From positions 1 through 64,000 of the forward strand of contig NZ_CAMGYZ010000020.1 in the NCBI RefSeq assembly GCF_946151055.1: a stretch of 64,000 nucleotides of DNA, written 5' to 3'. The notes beneath the pieces were generated by a model. That model searched no databases, was not told the DNA's origin, and worked only from the letters and a program-made list of their open reading frames with translations. Source of the stretch: Bacillus sp. Marseille-Q3570 (GTDB taxonomy: Bacteria > Bacillota > Bacilli > Bacillales > Fictibacillaceae). Within the stretch, counting starts at the first letter, position 1; every line of letters begins with the position of its first letter. Made by a program: the position numbers and the translations under genes. Of the stretch, positions 36,844 through 45,873 are shown piece after piece.

Positions 36844-38388
36844 TTATTTGAAGACTGGGTCTTTGAATTGGGCGAGTTTCTCGAGTGATGATTTCTCCAC
36901 GTCATGGTGGAGGCTCTTACCATGTGAATCCATGGTTACGACTGCTGTAAAGCCTTCTACTTGCAGATGCCACATCGCTTCTGGAATTCCAAACTCGAGA
37001 AGGTCGACTCCGTCAACTTTCTTGATGCACTCCGCATAATATTGCGCTGCACCGCCGATCGCATTCAAATAAACCCCACCGTGCTCTTCCAATGCCTTCA
37101 ACGTTTTCGGCCCCATACCGCCTTTTCCGATCACTGCCCGGATACCGAACTTTTTCATGATATCACCCTGATAAGGCTCTTCACGGATACTTGTCGTCGG
37201 TCCGGCAGCTTTTACATGATATTCACCGTTTGCGTCCTTCATCATGACCGGCCCGCAATGATAGATGATCTGGCCATCAAGGTCAATCGGGGCATCATTG
37301 CTCATCAAGTGCTTATGGATTGCGTCACGCCCTGTGTGCATCACACCATTGATACGTACCACATCACCAACACGCAGTTCACGGATCTTTTCTTCTGTGA
37401 TCGGCGCTTCAAGTACGACCTCGCGTACTTCCTTCACATCATCCAGAGCTGCTGCCGCTTTTTCCATCTCTTTTTTAAAATCAACTTTCTCCCCGTCCTG
37501 GTAGAGCCACTCTAAAATCTCACCAGTGTTCGGATCGAGCTTGAATCCAAGACGACGATACGCCCAGCAGTTATAAGCGACAGATACGAAAAAGCTTGCA
37601 GGGATACGGTTCATGACACCAACCTTACAACCTAAAAGCGTCGTTTCCCCGCCGAAGCCCATCGTGCCGATACCAAGTTCATTCGCATTATCCATCACAT
37701 ATTCTTCGAGTTTCCGAAGATCTTCATTCGGATTGACGTCTTCTACAGAACGGAACAGCTGCTCCTTCGCTAATTCATACCCTGACGTACGATCCCCGCC
37801 GATTCCGACACCGATGAACCCAGCGCTGCATCCTTGACCCTGTGCTTGATAAACTGAGTGCATGATACACTTACGGATACCGTCGAGGTCACGTCCTGCG
37901 CGTCCTAAGCCTTCCAATTCGGTTGGTAGACTATACTGGATATTCTTATTCTCACAACCACCGCCCTTTAAAATCAAGCGAGCATCGATATAATCCTTCT
38001 CCCACTGTTCAAACTTGATGACAGGCGTCCCCGGTCCGAGGTTGTCACCGCTGTTCGCACCAGTCAATGAATCAACTGAGTTCGGACGAAGCTTGGTGTC
38101 ATCTGTCGCTTGTTTGATCGCCTCGATGATTGCATCCTTGATTTTCAACTGATTAACACCGACAGGAACCTTTATTTTGAACGTCGGTAGCCCGGTATCC
38201 TGGCAGATCGGCGATACGTTCTCATCTGCTTTTAAAATATTTTCACTGATCGTATCAAGCGACATCGCTGCACGAGTTCCAGCGTTCTCCTGTGCTTTCG
38301 CTTTTGCAATCGCGCGACGTACGTCTTTCGGTAAATTCGTAGACGTCTCAACAATCAATTCGTACATACTTTCTCTCAGCTTTTCCAT
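36844..38388 (-). CDS. class I (iron-sulfur) fumarate hydratase
   Basis: About 514 residues, the two-domain class I type (alpha part with SPICQDTGLPTFKI, GANSGDNLGPGTP, GGGCENKNIQYSLP, GMNR-like GVMNRIPASF; beta part with VGDVVRINGVMHTGRDAIHK, YHCGPVMM, GKGGMG). Cysteines for an oxygen-sensitive 4Fe-4S cluster are present. Catalyses fumarate to malate in the TCA cycle. Start at ATG 38388 (AAGGGG about 11 nt upstream); an open frame to 38499 is not conserved. Most Bacillus also use class II FumC. Confidence 0.93.
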   Translation of the reverse strand: MEKLRESMYELIVETSTNLPKDVRRAIAKAKAQENAGTRAAMSLDTISENILKADENVSPICQDTGLPTFKIKVPVGVNQLKIKDAIIEAIKQATDDTKLRPNSVDSLTGANSGDNLGPGTPVIKFEQWEKDYIDARLILKGGGCENKNIQYSLPTELEGLGRAGRDLDGIRKCIMHSVYQAQGQGCSAGFIGVGIGGDRTSGYELAKEQLFRSVEDVNPNEDLRKLEEYVMDNANELGIGTMGFGGETTLLGCKVGVMNRIPASFFVSVAYNCWAYRRLGFKLDPNTGEILEWLYQDGEKVDFKKEMEKAAAALDDVKEVREVVLEAPITEEKIRELRVGDVVRINGVMHTGRDAIHKHLMSNDAPIDLDGQIIYHCGPVMMKDANGEYHVKAAGPTTSIREEPYQGDIMKKFGIRAVIGKGGMGPKTLKALEEHGGVYLNAIGGAAQYYAECIKKVDGVDLLEFGIPEAMWHLQVEGFTAVVTMDSHGKSLHHDVEKSSLEKLAQFKDPVFK

Positions 38389-38622
38389 TTCCCCGATGAC
38401 CCCTTTGAAGAAGATTTTCACACAGGTGCAGGGCTCCTCCTCCCATCCAGCCTGTGGAATCATGAATTTATCAAAAATCCGCACTGAAAGCGGAAACAAA
38501 ACGCATCAAAACCTATGTCCAGTATAACAAATACGTCACTTAAAATCCTTTATACACGCTCTGCTACACTTAATTGTGGTTACGGAATCCACATATAATC
38601 CAAACCAATCTTTTTATATAAA

Positions 38623-38811
38623 TCATTCCCCCCAGTTATGGCGGAACTGTTTGCATTTCTCTTCAAGTTCATCCAGCATGGCGATGATCCGATCGATTTC
38701 TTCCACTCCTGCTGTTTCGGGATCGATCGTATCCAATACTTTCAAAAGCATATCCATCTTGTTTTGGATATACTCCATTTGGGATGACTTATCATTTATT
38801 GCATTGCCCAT
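38623..38811 (-). CDS. SE1561-family small protein
   Basis: 62 residues: MGNAINDKSSQMEYIQNKMDML ... IDPETAGVEEIDRIIAMLDELEEKCKQF. An acidic, helical protein recognised as the SE1561 family of staphylococci and bacilli. Ribosome-binding site AAAGGAGA upstream. Function unknown. Lies alone between the fumarase and hxlR genes. Confidence 0.75.
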   Translation of the reverse strand: MGNAINDKSSQMEYIQNKMDMLLKVLDTIDPETAGVEEIDRIIAMLDELEEKCKQFRHNWGE

Positions 38812-38962
38812 CTAGTAGGTCTCCTTTCTTTTTCCTCTAATATGATAACAGATTTTTGAACATTATTGGGAATAACCCGTATTTACAATTGCTTTACAAA
38901 AGTAAGTTGAAACCTTACACTTAAGATAAACTGGATTCAATCTCAATTCGAGGTGATGATTG

Positions 38963-39292
38963 ATGAATTATGAAAGCATGTGCCCCAAGTACGAAGCGGC
39001 AATCGAAATTATAGGGAAAAAGTGGACAGGTCTGATCATTCGTGTCCTGTTAGCTGGACCTAAACGATTTAAAGATATAAAAAGACAAATTCCTGATATG
39101 AGTGACAGAATGCTGACAGAAAGAATGAAAGAACTTGAAGCTGTCGGCATTGTAAAACGGGAAGTCTATCCAGAAACACCTGTACGAATTGAATATACGT
39201 TGACGGATAAAGGCACTTCCCTTAAAAATGTCATCAGTGAAATCCAGCGATGGAGTGATGACTGGGTGGAAATGGAACAACCGCAGGAATAA
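38963..39292 (+). CDS. HxlR-family transcriptional regulator
   Basis: 109 residues. Winged-helix protein of the HxlR/MarR-like group: conserved N-terminal Cys (MCPKYEAAIEIIGKKWTGLIIR), KRFKDIKRQIPDMSDRMLTERMKELEAVGIV (recognition region) and VRIEYTLTDKG wing. The cysteine could be a redox/electrophile sensor, as in HypR; this is inference. Start ATG 38963 with GAGGTG. Its TAA stop is the first three bases of a MITE-like repeat. Confidence 0.9.
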   Translation: MNYESMCPKYEAAIEIIGKKWTGLIIRVLLAGPKRFKDIKRQIPDMSDRMLTERMKELEAVGIVKREVYPETPVRIEYTLTDKGTSLKNVISEIQRWSDDWVEMEQPQE

Positions 39293-39378
39293 AGAAAACT
39301 TGGTTCAACCAAGCCTTAGCGCATGCTGAACCTTAGTTACCCTTATACCGAAGAAAGTATTTAAACTTTCTTTAAATG
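39290..39378 (+). repeat. ~89-bp MITE-like repeat, full copy, supplying the hxlR stop codon
   Basis: TAAAGAAAACTTGGTTCAACC ... CTTAGTTACCCTTATACCG then AAGAAAGTATTTAAACTTTC and TTTAAATG. The element's first TAA is the regulator's stop codon. Confidence 0.9.
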
Positions 39379-39418
39379 AAAAAATGGGGTGACGCCAAGG
39401 TGTCAGCCCCTTTTTTAC
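39379..39418. terminator. bidirectional terminator between hxlR and yfkD
   Basis: AAAAAATGGGGTGACGCC-aa-GGTGTCAGCCCCTTTTTT. Confidence 0.9.
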
Positions 39419-39431
39419 GTGCTACTTTTGT

Positions 39432-40223
39432 TCAGTTGGTCATATTGAACCTTAACGAAATGTAATCTTGGACCGGGATCCAAGCCCCAATGCCTTGATG
39501 GGTCACATTTTTCACTTCGATACTTTTCTTGCTTCCTTTAAGATTGATGAACACTTCACCGTAAGTGACTCGTCCTTTTTCATTCACTGCAGGAACGTAT
39601 CCATATAGATGCCCGACCTTTTTCGGTGGTATGTTATAGACATTTTCCTTCTTCGTCCCTCTTCCAATGATCGTCGTGAAAGAGAGCGGCAAACCGGTTT
39701 TTTTCGAAGCGTCGATCATCATCATTTTCTGTACATCATCACTGCTCTCTATCTTAGCAGTCAATCCTCCGGAAACCTTTTGTTCATGTTCCTGGTTGAA
39801 TCGCAACTGAGCAACAGCTTTCCCGCCATGATTGTTCAACTGATTGACATTCACCTTCTGATATTCCCAATTGACGTTCGTTTCAGCGGATTCATAATTC
39901 AATGGCCACTGACCTAAATAAATCTTGGCTCGGTAACCGATCGCAGCTTTTGACGGTGAAATGCTGGATTCATTAAAGAGACGGATAAGTTCCGGATTCT
40001 CGATTTTGACATCGGTTGTCGAGAACATTTCCTCAGTCAGCTGACTCGGTTGTAAATCAGGTAAATCCTGCGTTGCATTCGGATATGTGTTTTCTTTTGA
40101 AATCGAGACAGTCGAATTCGGAATCGAAACTCTCTCAGAATCATTCGCTTTTTCTGCGGACAATGCCTGATCCGGCCATAGTAAAAGCCCTAAGCAGGCA
40201 ATCAGAATACCCAACTTTCTCAT
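39432..40223 (-). CDS. yfkD: YfkD-like exported protein
   Basis: About 263 residues with a cleavable signal peptide (MRKLGILIACLGLLLWPDQALSAEK). The mature part is beta-rich (WPLNYESAETNVNWEYQKVNVNQLNNHGG). YfkD family of Bacillus; function unknown. Start at ATG 40223 (AAAGGAG 8 nt upstream). Two palindromes upstream could be operators. Confidence 0.85.
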   Translation of the reverse strand: MRKLGILIACLGLLLWPDQALSAEKANDSERVSIPNSTVSISKENTYPNATQDLPDLQPSQLTEEMFSTTDVKIENPELIRLFNESSISPSKAAIGYRAKIYLGQWPLNYESAETNVNWEYQKVNVNQLNNHGGKAVAQLRFNQEHEQKVSGGLTAKIESSDDVQKMMMIDASKKTGLPLSFTTIIGRGTKKENVYNIPPKKVGHLYGYVPAVNEKGRVTYGEVFINLKGSKKSIEVKNVTHQGIGAWIPVQDYISLRFNMTN

Positions 40224-40324
40224 CGGACATGCTCCTTTCTTCTTACCTTTATTTTTTTCCACTCGTGATAAAATCTACATGCCAAATTTTTCATGTCTAT
40301 GCACTCGACAAATTTCCCAAAGTT

Positions 40325-40400
40325 TCAAACAAACGTTTGATTGATAATGAAAACCCTCTTCTCCTAAACAATGAATGCTCTTAATCAAACAATTGATTGA
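40325..40400. promoter_or_regulatory. two operator-like inverted repeats upstream of yfkD
   Basis: TCAAAC-aaac-GTTTGA (40325-40340) is a perfect 6-bp palindrome and TCAAA-caatt-GATTGA-like (40385-40400) is a weaker relative. Both are 100-180 bp upstream of yfkD in a non-coding gap. Confidence 0.35.
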
Positions 40401-40445
40401 CGATTTGTAAGAATTGTCGAAAGAAAAATACTGCTGCAAAGCATC

Positions 40446-41045
40446 TTACGCTTCCTCAATCAACCGCCAGGATAAGACCGAAATGTCATCAGGAAATTTT
40501 TGCTTTTCTAAAAAAACGCGAACCATTTTCAACGAATCATCCGGAACAACGATCGCAGCAATTTTATCTTTTTCAAATGCAAAGTCTCCAATATTACGCC
40601 ATTCTCTTTCCCGGTAAAACGTGTGCCCTTCTTTCGGGTGGAAGTCGGTGATCTTGATGAAATCCATCAAAGGGTGATCATTCTCCAGCAAGTTGTTGTG
40701 TGCTTCATGCTTTGATGACACATAACAAACCGGCAAGAAAACATCATGGATCGCTTCTGCCTTAAAGCCGATTGCAGCTCTGCCATAGTACACTGCATGC
40801 TCCACCAAATCTTTGAAAGGAATATCCGTCGTACAGCAAAAGGCATTGGTTTTATAAGGACCTACCTGTTCTTGACTAGTTGCTTTCAAGCGTTGTGACT
40901 GTAAAATTTTCAACAGAATCTCTACAGATTCCTTTTCCGGCTTCGGCTCGCTCTTTTTCAACAGCTCATCTGGACTCAACACTTTCACATCGCTTTTCGG
41001 TGAACCGGTGAAATGCCAATAGATCCTCGAATAATATCGTTGCAT
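40446..41045 (-). CDS. AbiGi-like (abortive infection antitoxin family) protein, orphan
   Basis: 199 residues. The pattern YWHFTGSP ... EILLKILQSQRL ... NAFCCTTDIPFKDLVEHAVYYGRAAIGFKAEA ... LPVCYVS matches AbiGi/DUF2971-type proteins (HFTG, LLKIL, CFTDIP, YG..GFK, PV.Y); the C-terminal HTFYREREWRNIGDF is also typical. AbiGi is one half of the AbiG phage-defence pair, but no AbiGii partner is nearby. Start at ATG 41045 with AGAAGGGTG upstream. Function here is uncertain. Confidence 0.6.
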   Translation of the reverse strand: MQRYYSRIYWHFTGSPKSDVKVLSPDELLKKSEPKPEKESVEILLKILQSQRLKATSQEQVGPYKTNAFCCTTDIPFKDLVEHAVYYGRAAIGFKAEAIHDVFLPVCYVSSKHEAHNNLLENDHPLMDFIKITDFHPKEGHTFYREREWRNIGDFAFEKDKIAAIVVPDDSLKMVRVFLEKQKFPDDISVLSWRLIEEA

Positions 41046-41081
41046 AAAAAACACCCTTCTATCAGGACTTCCTAACAAAAA

Positions 41082-41105
41082 GGGTGTACATCTACACTGT
41101 ATTTA
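41082..41105 (-). terminator. likely terminator between MATE gene and AbiGi-like gene
   Basis: Minus strand: GTGTAGATGTACAC followed by CCTTTTTG, right after the MATE stop codon region. Confidence 0.55.
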
Positions 41106-41113
41106 TGTGTTTC

Positions 41114-42457
41114 TTACTTTTCATTTTCGAAAAGCTCAATTTCACGCCACTTTCCAAACTTATAATACCCGTAAGCAACGACACTGCTTATGACAAAACT
41201 CATACCGATTCCAAAAGCGATCCCATTCTCACCTAACCAGCGGGAAAACAGATAGGTCAACGGTACACGCAACAACCAGAACGAAATCAGATTAAGAATC
41301 AGGATCTGGACCATGGCTCCCGCTGCCCGGACAATCCCGTTCAAGACAAAATTGATCCCCAGAAACGGATAAAAGAAAGCGACACTTTTCAGATAAGTCG
41401 TTCCAAATGCAATCGTTGCTTGATCATTTACAAATAACCGGATCAGTCCTTCTGCAAAAAGGAAGGCAATCACACTAATCGAGAACGAAACGCCAAGAAT
41501 GAGGTAGATCCCGTTTCTGGATATCGCTTCAACTCGGTCCCACGCACGAATTCCGATATTCTGCCCTGCCATACTGTTCACTGCTGATCCTAACGTAAAA
41601 GCAGGAAGCATGATGATGCTGTCGATCCGCTGGGCAGCTCCAAATCCGGCAACTACATCTGCACCGAAATGAGCGACGATCCCCATGATTGCTGCTACTC
41701 CCCCAGAGATCGCCATCATCTGGAGTCCAGCTGGTACACCGAGCTTGAACAGCGTGAAGAAATAAAACTTTGAAGGTAAATACGGCAATACGAACGGTAC
41801 ATCAGCTCTCCACACCGAGTAGTAAATCCCATAAATGAAGGCAAATCCTTGAGAGACGATCGTTGCATACGCTGCACCGACGATTCCCATATCCAACACC
41901 CAGATGAAAACGGGGTCAAGGATCGTATTCAAGACGACCGCCATGAACACGAATCGAATCGGTGTTCTACTGTCCCCAAGCGCGCGAAGCACAGTCCCGA
42001 TAAAATTGTAACCGAACAGGAAAAGGATCCCGAGGAAGTTCACCTGCAAATAGCTTTTTGCTAAAGGAAAAATCTCCTCAGGAGTACCAAGCAATTCTAA
42101 CAGCAAACCGGATAGGAAAAAGCCGACAACCCCTAAGGTCAATGCCATGATCCCAAGTACAAAGACGAAAGCATTCAATGATTCTTTGAGACCTTGTTCA
42201 TCGTCAGCCCCTTTCTTTTGCGAAAGGACTGTCAGGGAAGCGCTGTTCACCCCGATGATGAATGAGAGGATCGTAAAAATCAATGTCGCTGAAATCGAGA
42301 TCGCACCCAGGGCATCCGAACCTAGAAGGTTACCGACCCAGACACTGTCAATGAACTGGAACGATGTCTGCAGGATGTTCGTTAGAAATATTGGAACCGA
42401 AAAGACAATCATCTGCTTCGGAATCGATCCTTTTGTAAAATCCATTTGTACAGACAT
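41114..42457 (-). CDS. MATE-family efflux transporter
   Basis: About 447 residues, 12 predicted membrane helices in two six-helix halves (MDFTKGSIPKQMIVFSVPIFLTNILQTSFQFIDSVWVGNLLG; GVPAGLQMMAISGGVAAIMGIV), Na+/H+-coupled multidrug exporter family. Start at ATG 42457 (AGGTGG upstream); the longer frame to 42604 would translate the 21-bp repeats. Confidence 0.92.
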   Translation of the reverse strand: MSVQMDFTKGSIPKQMIVFSVPIFLTNILQTSFQFIDSVWVGNLLGSDALGAISISATLIFTILSFIIGVNSASLTVLSQKKGADDEQGLKESLNAFVFVLGIMALTLGVVGFFLSGLLLELLGTPEEIFPLAKSYLQVNFLGILFLFGYNFIGTVLRALGDSRTPIRFVFMAVVLNTILDPVFIWVLDMGIVGAAYATIVSQGFAFIYGIYYSVWRADVPFVLPYLPSKFYFFTLFKLGVPAGLQMMAISGGVAAIMGIVAHFGADVVAGFGAAQRIDSIIMLPAFTLGSAVNSMAGQNIGIRAWDRVEAISRNGIYLILGVSFSISVIAFLFAEGLIRLFVNDQATIAFGTTYLKSVAFFYPFLGINFVLNGIVRAAGAMVQILILNLISFWLLRVPLTYLFSRWLGENGIAFGIGMSFVISSVVAYGYYKFGKWREIELFENEK

Positions 42458-42524
42458 CGCGCCACCTACTTTCTCTGTAATTCTTCCGTAAATTCTTCCT
42501 AAAAAGTGTAAAAAGTAACTTTTG

Positions 42525-42630
42525 GCCGGATTATGCATCAATTCCGCCGGATCCACCCCGGAATCGGCCGGAATAAGCCTCATTCCCGCCGGATTATGCT
42601 CCAAATCGGCCGATTACACCTGAATTTCCG
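42525..42630. repeat. 21-bp-period tandem repeats (5 units, GCCGGATTATGC)
   Basis: GCCGG/GCCGA begins at 42525, 42546, 42567, 42588 and 42609, exactly 21 bp apart. Unit GCCGGATTATGCNNCAATTCC with many substitutions. Between the yitT-like terminator and the MATE start. Confidence 0.92.
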
Positions 42631-42642
42631 GATAAAGTATTC

Positions 42643-42676
42643 GCTAGAAAAGCACTCCTCTAGATGTGGAGTGCCT
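42643..42676 (-). terminator. terminator of yitT-like gene
   Basis: Minus strand: GGCACTCCAC-atctaga-GGAGTGCTTTTC; the left arm contains the stop region. Confidence 0.8.
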
Positions 42677-43271
42677 TTCGAAGTTTTACAAATGTAAGTT
42701 TCCCATTATAGACACGGTCTAAAACCTGTGTACCGATCCATTGTGTACATATTGCGAACAAGAAAATCCACCAGCCGATGACAAATGCAGTAATGAAAAA
42801 GATCACACCATTAATCCAGAACATCATCTGTCCAGGCGCACGCTTGAATGCATTCGCGAAAATTTGGGCTAAAATCGCCATGCCTCCAGAGGATGCCCCA
42901 TTTTTAAAAAGAATCCCGACTCCAATTCCGAACAGACACGCTCCAAAGACGAGATCGACCCATGGTATTGATATCGCACGTGGTAAAAGAATGCCGATCA
43001 GATCCACTGTAATCGAAGTAATGGTAACCGCGAAAATCGTCTTTCCAGCAGAAGCAGCACCGAGAAATTTTACAGCAGCAAACAACAATGGAACGTTGAC
43101 TAGCCATAAAGACCACCCGTGCGGGATATTCCAGAAGTACTCATTCAAAATCGCAATCCCGGCTGCACCACCGGATGGAATATGATGCGGAAAAAGAAAC
43201 AGCCCCATGCCAAGACCCTGGATGATCGCCCCGACAGCTAGAAGGGAAAGGGTTTTTACTGTTGGACCCAT
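42660..43271 (-). CDS. YitT/YczE-type membrane protein (DUF161)
   Basis: 203 residues, five membrane helices. MGLFLFPHHIPSGGAAGIAILN and GVGILFKNGASSGGMAILAQI are the repeated glycine-rich motifs of the YitT family; the protein lacks the C-terminal DUF2179 domain. Function unknown. Overlaps the OsmC gene by 16 bases, so translationally coupled. Confidence 0.88.
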   Translation of the reverse strand: MGPTVKTLSLLAVGAIIQGLGMGLFLFPHHIPSGGAAGIAILNEYFWNIPHGWSLWLVNVPLLFAAVKFLGAASAGKTIFAVTITSITVDLIGILLPRAISIPWVDLVFGACLFGIGVGILFKNGASSGGMAILAQIFANAFKRAPGQMMFWINGVIFFITAFVIGWWIFLFAICTQWIGTQVLDRVYNGKLTFVKLRKALHI

Positions 43272-43648
43272 TTCGCTCTTTCAACAACCTCAATGCTTTC
43301 TTGAACCGATTGGACCATGGAACAGTTCTTTCGGGTCAAATGCATCGCCTTTTCGATTTTCTGTTCATTCCACTCCGCCGTTTTGATATGAAACGTAAGT
43401 GCGATTTTCTCGACCCGGTTCGCCTCCGCCTCATTCCGTTCGACCTCAGCATTCACTGTAATGTCTTCAAATGGATAGCGCATTTTCTCTAATACCTTCC
43501 GTAAAACACCGCCACTGCATACAGCAACGGAGGATACCAGCAATTGATACGGTCGGAATCCATACTCCTCATTTCCGGAAATATCAAGCTTTCCATACTC
43601 GAATTCAGTTGTAAATCCGCCTTCAGTCATTTTAAATTCCAATTTCAT
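43256..43648 (-). CDS. OsmC-family protein
   Basis: About 130 residues. OsmC-fold with the conserved Cys in VAVCSGGVLRKVLEKMRYPFEDITVNAE and a second near the end (RKNCSMVQSVQE), the pair used for peroxidase activity towards organic hydroperoxides. First gene of a two-gene unit with the yitT-like gene. Start at ATG 43648. Confidence 0.88.
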   Translation of the reverse strand: MKLEFKMTEGGFTTEFEYGKLDISGNEEYGFRPYQLLVSSVAVCSGGVLRKVLEKMRYPFEDITVNAEVERNEAEANRVEKIALTFHIKTAEWNEQKIEKAMHLTRKNCSMVQSVQESIEVVERAKWVQQ

Positions 43649-43793
43649 CACACCCGACCTCTCATCGTAGATTATTCTCTGATATAATTTTAACTATTGA
43701 ATTTCTGAACATCATAAACGATTTATTTAAAGAAATCATAAAGAATAAGCCAATATATAAAAATGTACCAACTAATGAAAGGAAGTACAAGTT

Positions 43794-44966
43794 ATGCGTT
43801 CCGCAGGTTATCGTTTCAACGTCCTGATCGCCGTCGTGTTCGTTTCCGGTTTTGCACAGGGAATGCTCCTGCCGCTTCTTGCGATATTACTTGAAAATGC
43901 TGGTGTTTCTTCAAGTGTAAACGGCCTCAGTGCGTCTGCGTTTTATATCGGCATTTTGCTCATCTCACCTTTTATCGAAAAACCATTACATACATTCGGA
44001 TACAAGAAGCTGATCGTAACCGGTATCGCGTTGACTTGCGTATCGGTGCTTATCCTTCCTTTGTGGCAGGCAATCTGGTTTTGGTTTATCCTCCGTGTCA
44101 TCATTGGAATCGGGGACCATATCTTCCATTTCGCAACTCAAGTGTGGCTCACATCTATGAGCACTGAAAAGAGACGGGGAAGGAACATTGCCATTTATGG
44201 GGTTTCGTTCGGACTCGGGTTCGGCATCGGCCCAGTGATGACAAGACTGGTCGATATCCATCATGCGCTGCCATTCATGATTGCTGCAGCCTTGTGTATC
44301 CTTTCCCTGGTCTTCCTCATTAAAATCGACAACGAATATCCTGAAAACATTACGACACCGGACGTCCAAAGCACCTGGAAACGGTATGGAAAAGTTTTCA
44401 GGATGTCCTGGGCAGGACTGCTGGGGACCTTCGGATATGGTTTTATCGAAACAGCTGTACACAGTAACTTTCCTGTATATGCCATCCGTCAAGGACTTGG
44501 TGTGGAAGCTGTATCGATCCTTTTACCGGCTTTTGCAGTCGGAGCACTCGTTTTCCAAGTGCCTCTCGGATTATTGAGCGATCGTTTTGGCAGAAAACCG
44601 ATTCTCACCATATCCCTTTTCATCGGAGGTTTAAGTTTTCTTGTGATGAATTTGAACAATTCACTTGTCTATTTGACCGTCATGTTCGTCATCGCCGGCT
44701 TGTTTCTTGGTTCCTTATTTTCGATGGGGATCACTTATATGGCAGATCTTCTTCCAAGGGAACTGCTTCCGGCAGGTAACATATTGGCAGGGATTTGTTT
44801 CAGTCTCGGAAGTATTTTCGGGCCATTGATTGGAGGATTCGCTATTCAATTCTTTGAAAAAGGAAGCATCTTCTACACAATCGGCGGAATGATGCTCCTC
44901 CTGTTTACCGCTTTGATCTTTTTCAAACCAATTCGCTCAACGCAAAGTGTTGCCGGGGACGTATAG
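43794..44966 (+). CDS. MFS transporter
   Basis: 390 residues, twelve membrane helices in two halves joined by a basic loop; MFS motif A as GLLSDRFGRKPIL in the second half and the related TSMSTEKRRGRNIAIYG in the first. Related to YfkF-type drug/sugar exporters. AAAGGAAG ribosome-binding site. Substrate unknown. 15 bp before the broken hydrolase gene, possibly one unit. Confidence 0.92.
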   Translation: MRSAGYRFNVLIAVVFVSGFAQGMLLPLLAILLENAGVSSSVNGLSASAFYIGILLISPFIEKPLHTFGYKKLIVTGIALTCVSVLILPLWQAIWFWFILRVIIGIGDHIFHFATQVWLTSMSTEKRRGRNIAIYGVSFGLGFGIGPVMTRLVDIHHALPFMIAAALCILSLVFLIKIDNEYPENITTPDVQSTWKRYGKVFRMSWAGLLGTFGYGFIETAVHSNFPVYAIRQGLGVEAVSILLPAFAVGALVFQVPLGLLSDRFGRKPILTISLFIGGLSFLVMNLNNSLVYLTVMFVIAGLFLGSLFSMGITYMADLLPRELLPAGNILAGICFSLGSIFGPLIGGFAIQFFEKGSIFYTIGGMMLLLFTALIFFKPIRSTQSVAGDV

Positions 44967-44981
44967 GAAGGTGGGTCTATC

Positions 44982-45743
44982 ATGATTACAATTGATTCTT
45001 ATAAAAATGAAAAGATTCCTTTTAAGCATTATCGACTGACAAATGAAGATACTCTTAAATCGACTATGATCATTCTTTATCATGGTTGAGGCTCTAGCAT
45101 TAGGAACATAGCGTTTTTCGCTTCTACCCTAGCTAGGTGGGGCTACCATGTCATTACACCTGAAATTTTACATCATGATTCGCGGGGAAAAGTAGAAGAC
45201 CCCTTTAATAAAGAAGTGCAGGAGAGATATTTTTGGAAAACTGTCATCGAGAGTGTCTCTGACGTTATTCAGCTTTCTGATTGTTTGAAGGATGTTTTTC
45301 ATGATGACTCCTATGATCAAGTATTACTGGGCAGCTCGATGGGAGGCTTGATTGCTTCTGGCGCTTTTGTTCAAAGTAACAGGTTCAAAGGACTTATTAT
45401 GATAAATGGCTCTGGATATTGGACTGGATGCGAAGATTACTTTCAACAGATCGGTTTTAAGAAAAGTGGTTGGGTTGAGGAAATCCAAAATCTCAATCCT
45501 ATTAAACATATAGCTTCTATTCATGAGCGCCCAATTCTTCTGCTCCATGGTTCAAATGATCACCTCATACCACCAGACACTCAGCGATTGTTCTTTGAAA
45601 AAGCAGTTGATCAATATGAAGATAAAGAAAAAATCAAATTTGAGCTATTTCCAAATGTCAATCATACCACTACCCTTGCAATGGTGGAGCAATCGGTAAT
45701 ATGGCTTGAGACAGCTTTTCCACAAGTACGACAAAAGGTTTAA
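44982..45743 (+). pseudogene. alpha/beta hydrolase gene interrupted by an in-frame TGA
   Basis: Reading frame of 253 codons starting ATG ATT ACA (MITIDSYKNEKIPFK) with a single stop, TGA at 45087-45089 (codon 36). It falls in the oxyanion-loop motif IILYHG-stop-GSS, where relatives have HGWGSS, so TGG (Trp) became TGA. Everything after is intact: nucleophile GSSMGG, LLLHGSNDHLIPP (Asp), and NVNHTTTL (His), the complete Ser-Asp-His triad. No frameshift. The downstream part (45216-45743) could only be made from an internal start. Confidence 0.88.
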
Positions 45744-45785
45744 CCCTTTACCTCCGAAGGTATACTATAGTGTGAAACAGATAAA

Positions 45786-45814
45786 TTGACGTATCGGACT
45801 TTTACTTTTAAAAT
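45786..45814 (+). promoter_or_regulatory. sigma-A promoter of ykuV
   Basis: TTGACG (45786-45791), 17-bp spacer, TAAAAT (45809-45814), about 60 bp before ykuV. The following AATAATCATTTTAATG is AT-rich, no clear operator. Confidence 0.65.
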
Positions 45815-45873
45815 TGTAATCAGATAATAATCATTTTAATGTAAATACTATTGTTAAAGGAGTCGATCAAACA

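Noticed and set aside
45826-45850. Fur-box-like AATAATCATTTT before ykuV
   Set aside because: Fewer than 11 of 15 positions match the 7-1-7 consensus; AT-rich background explains it.
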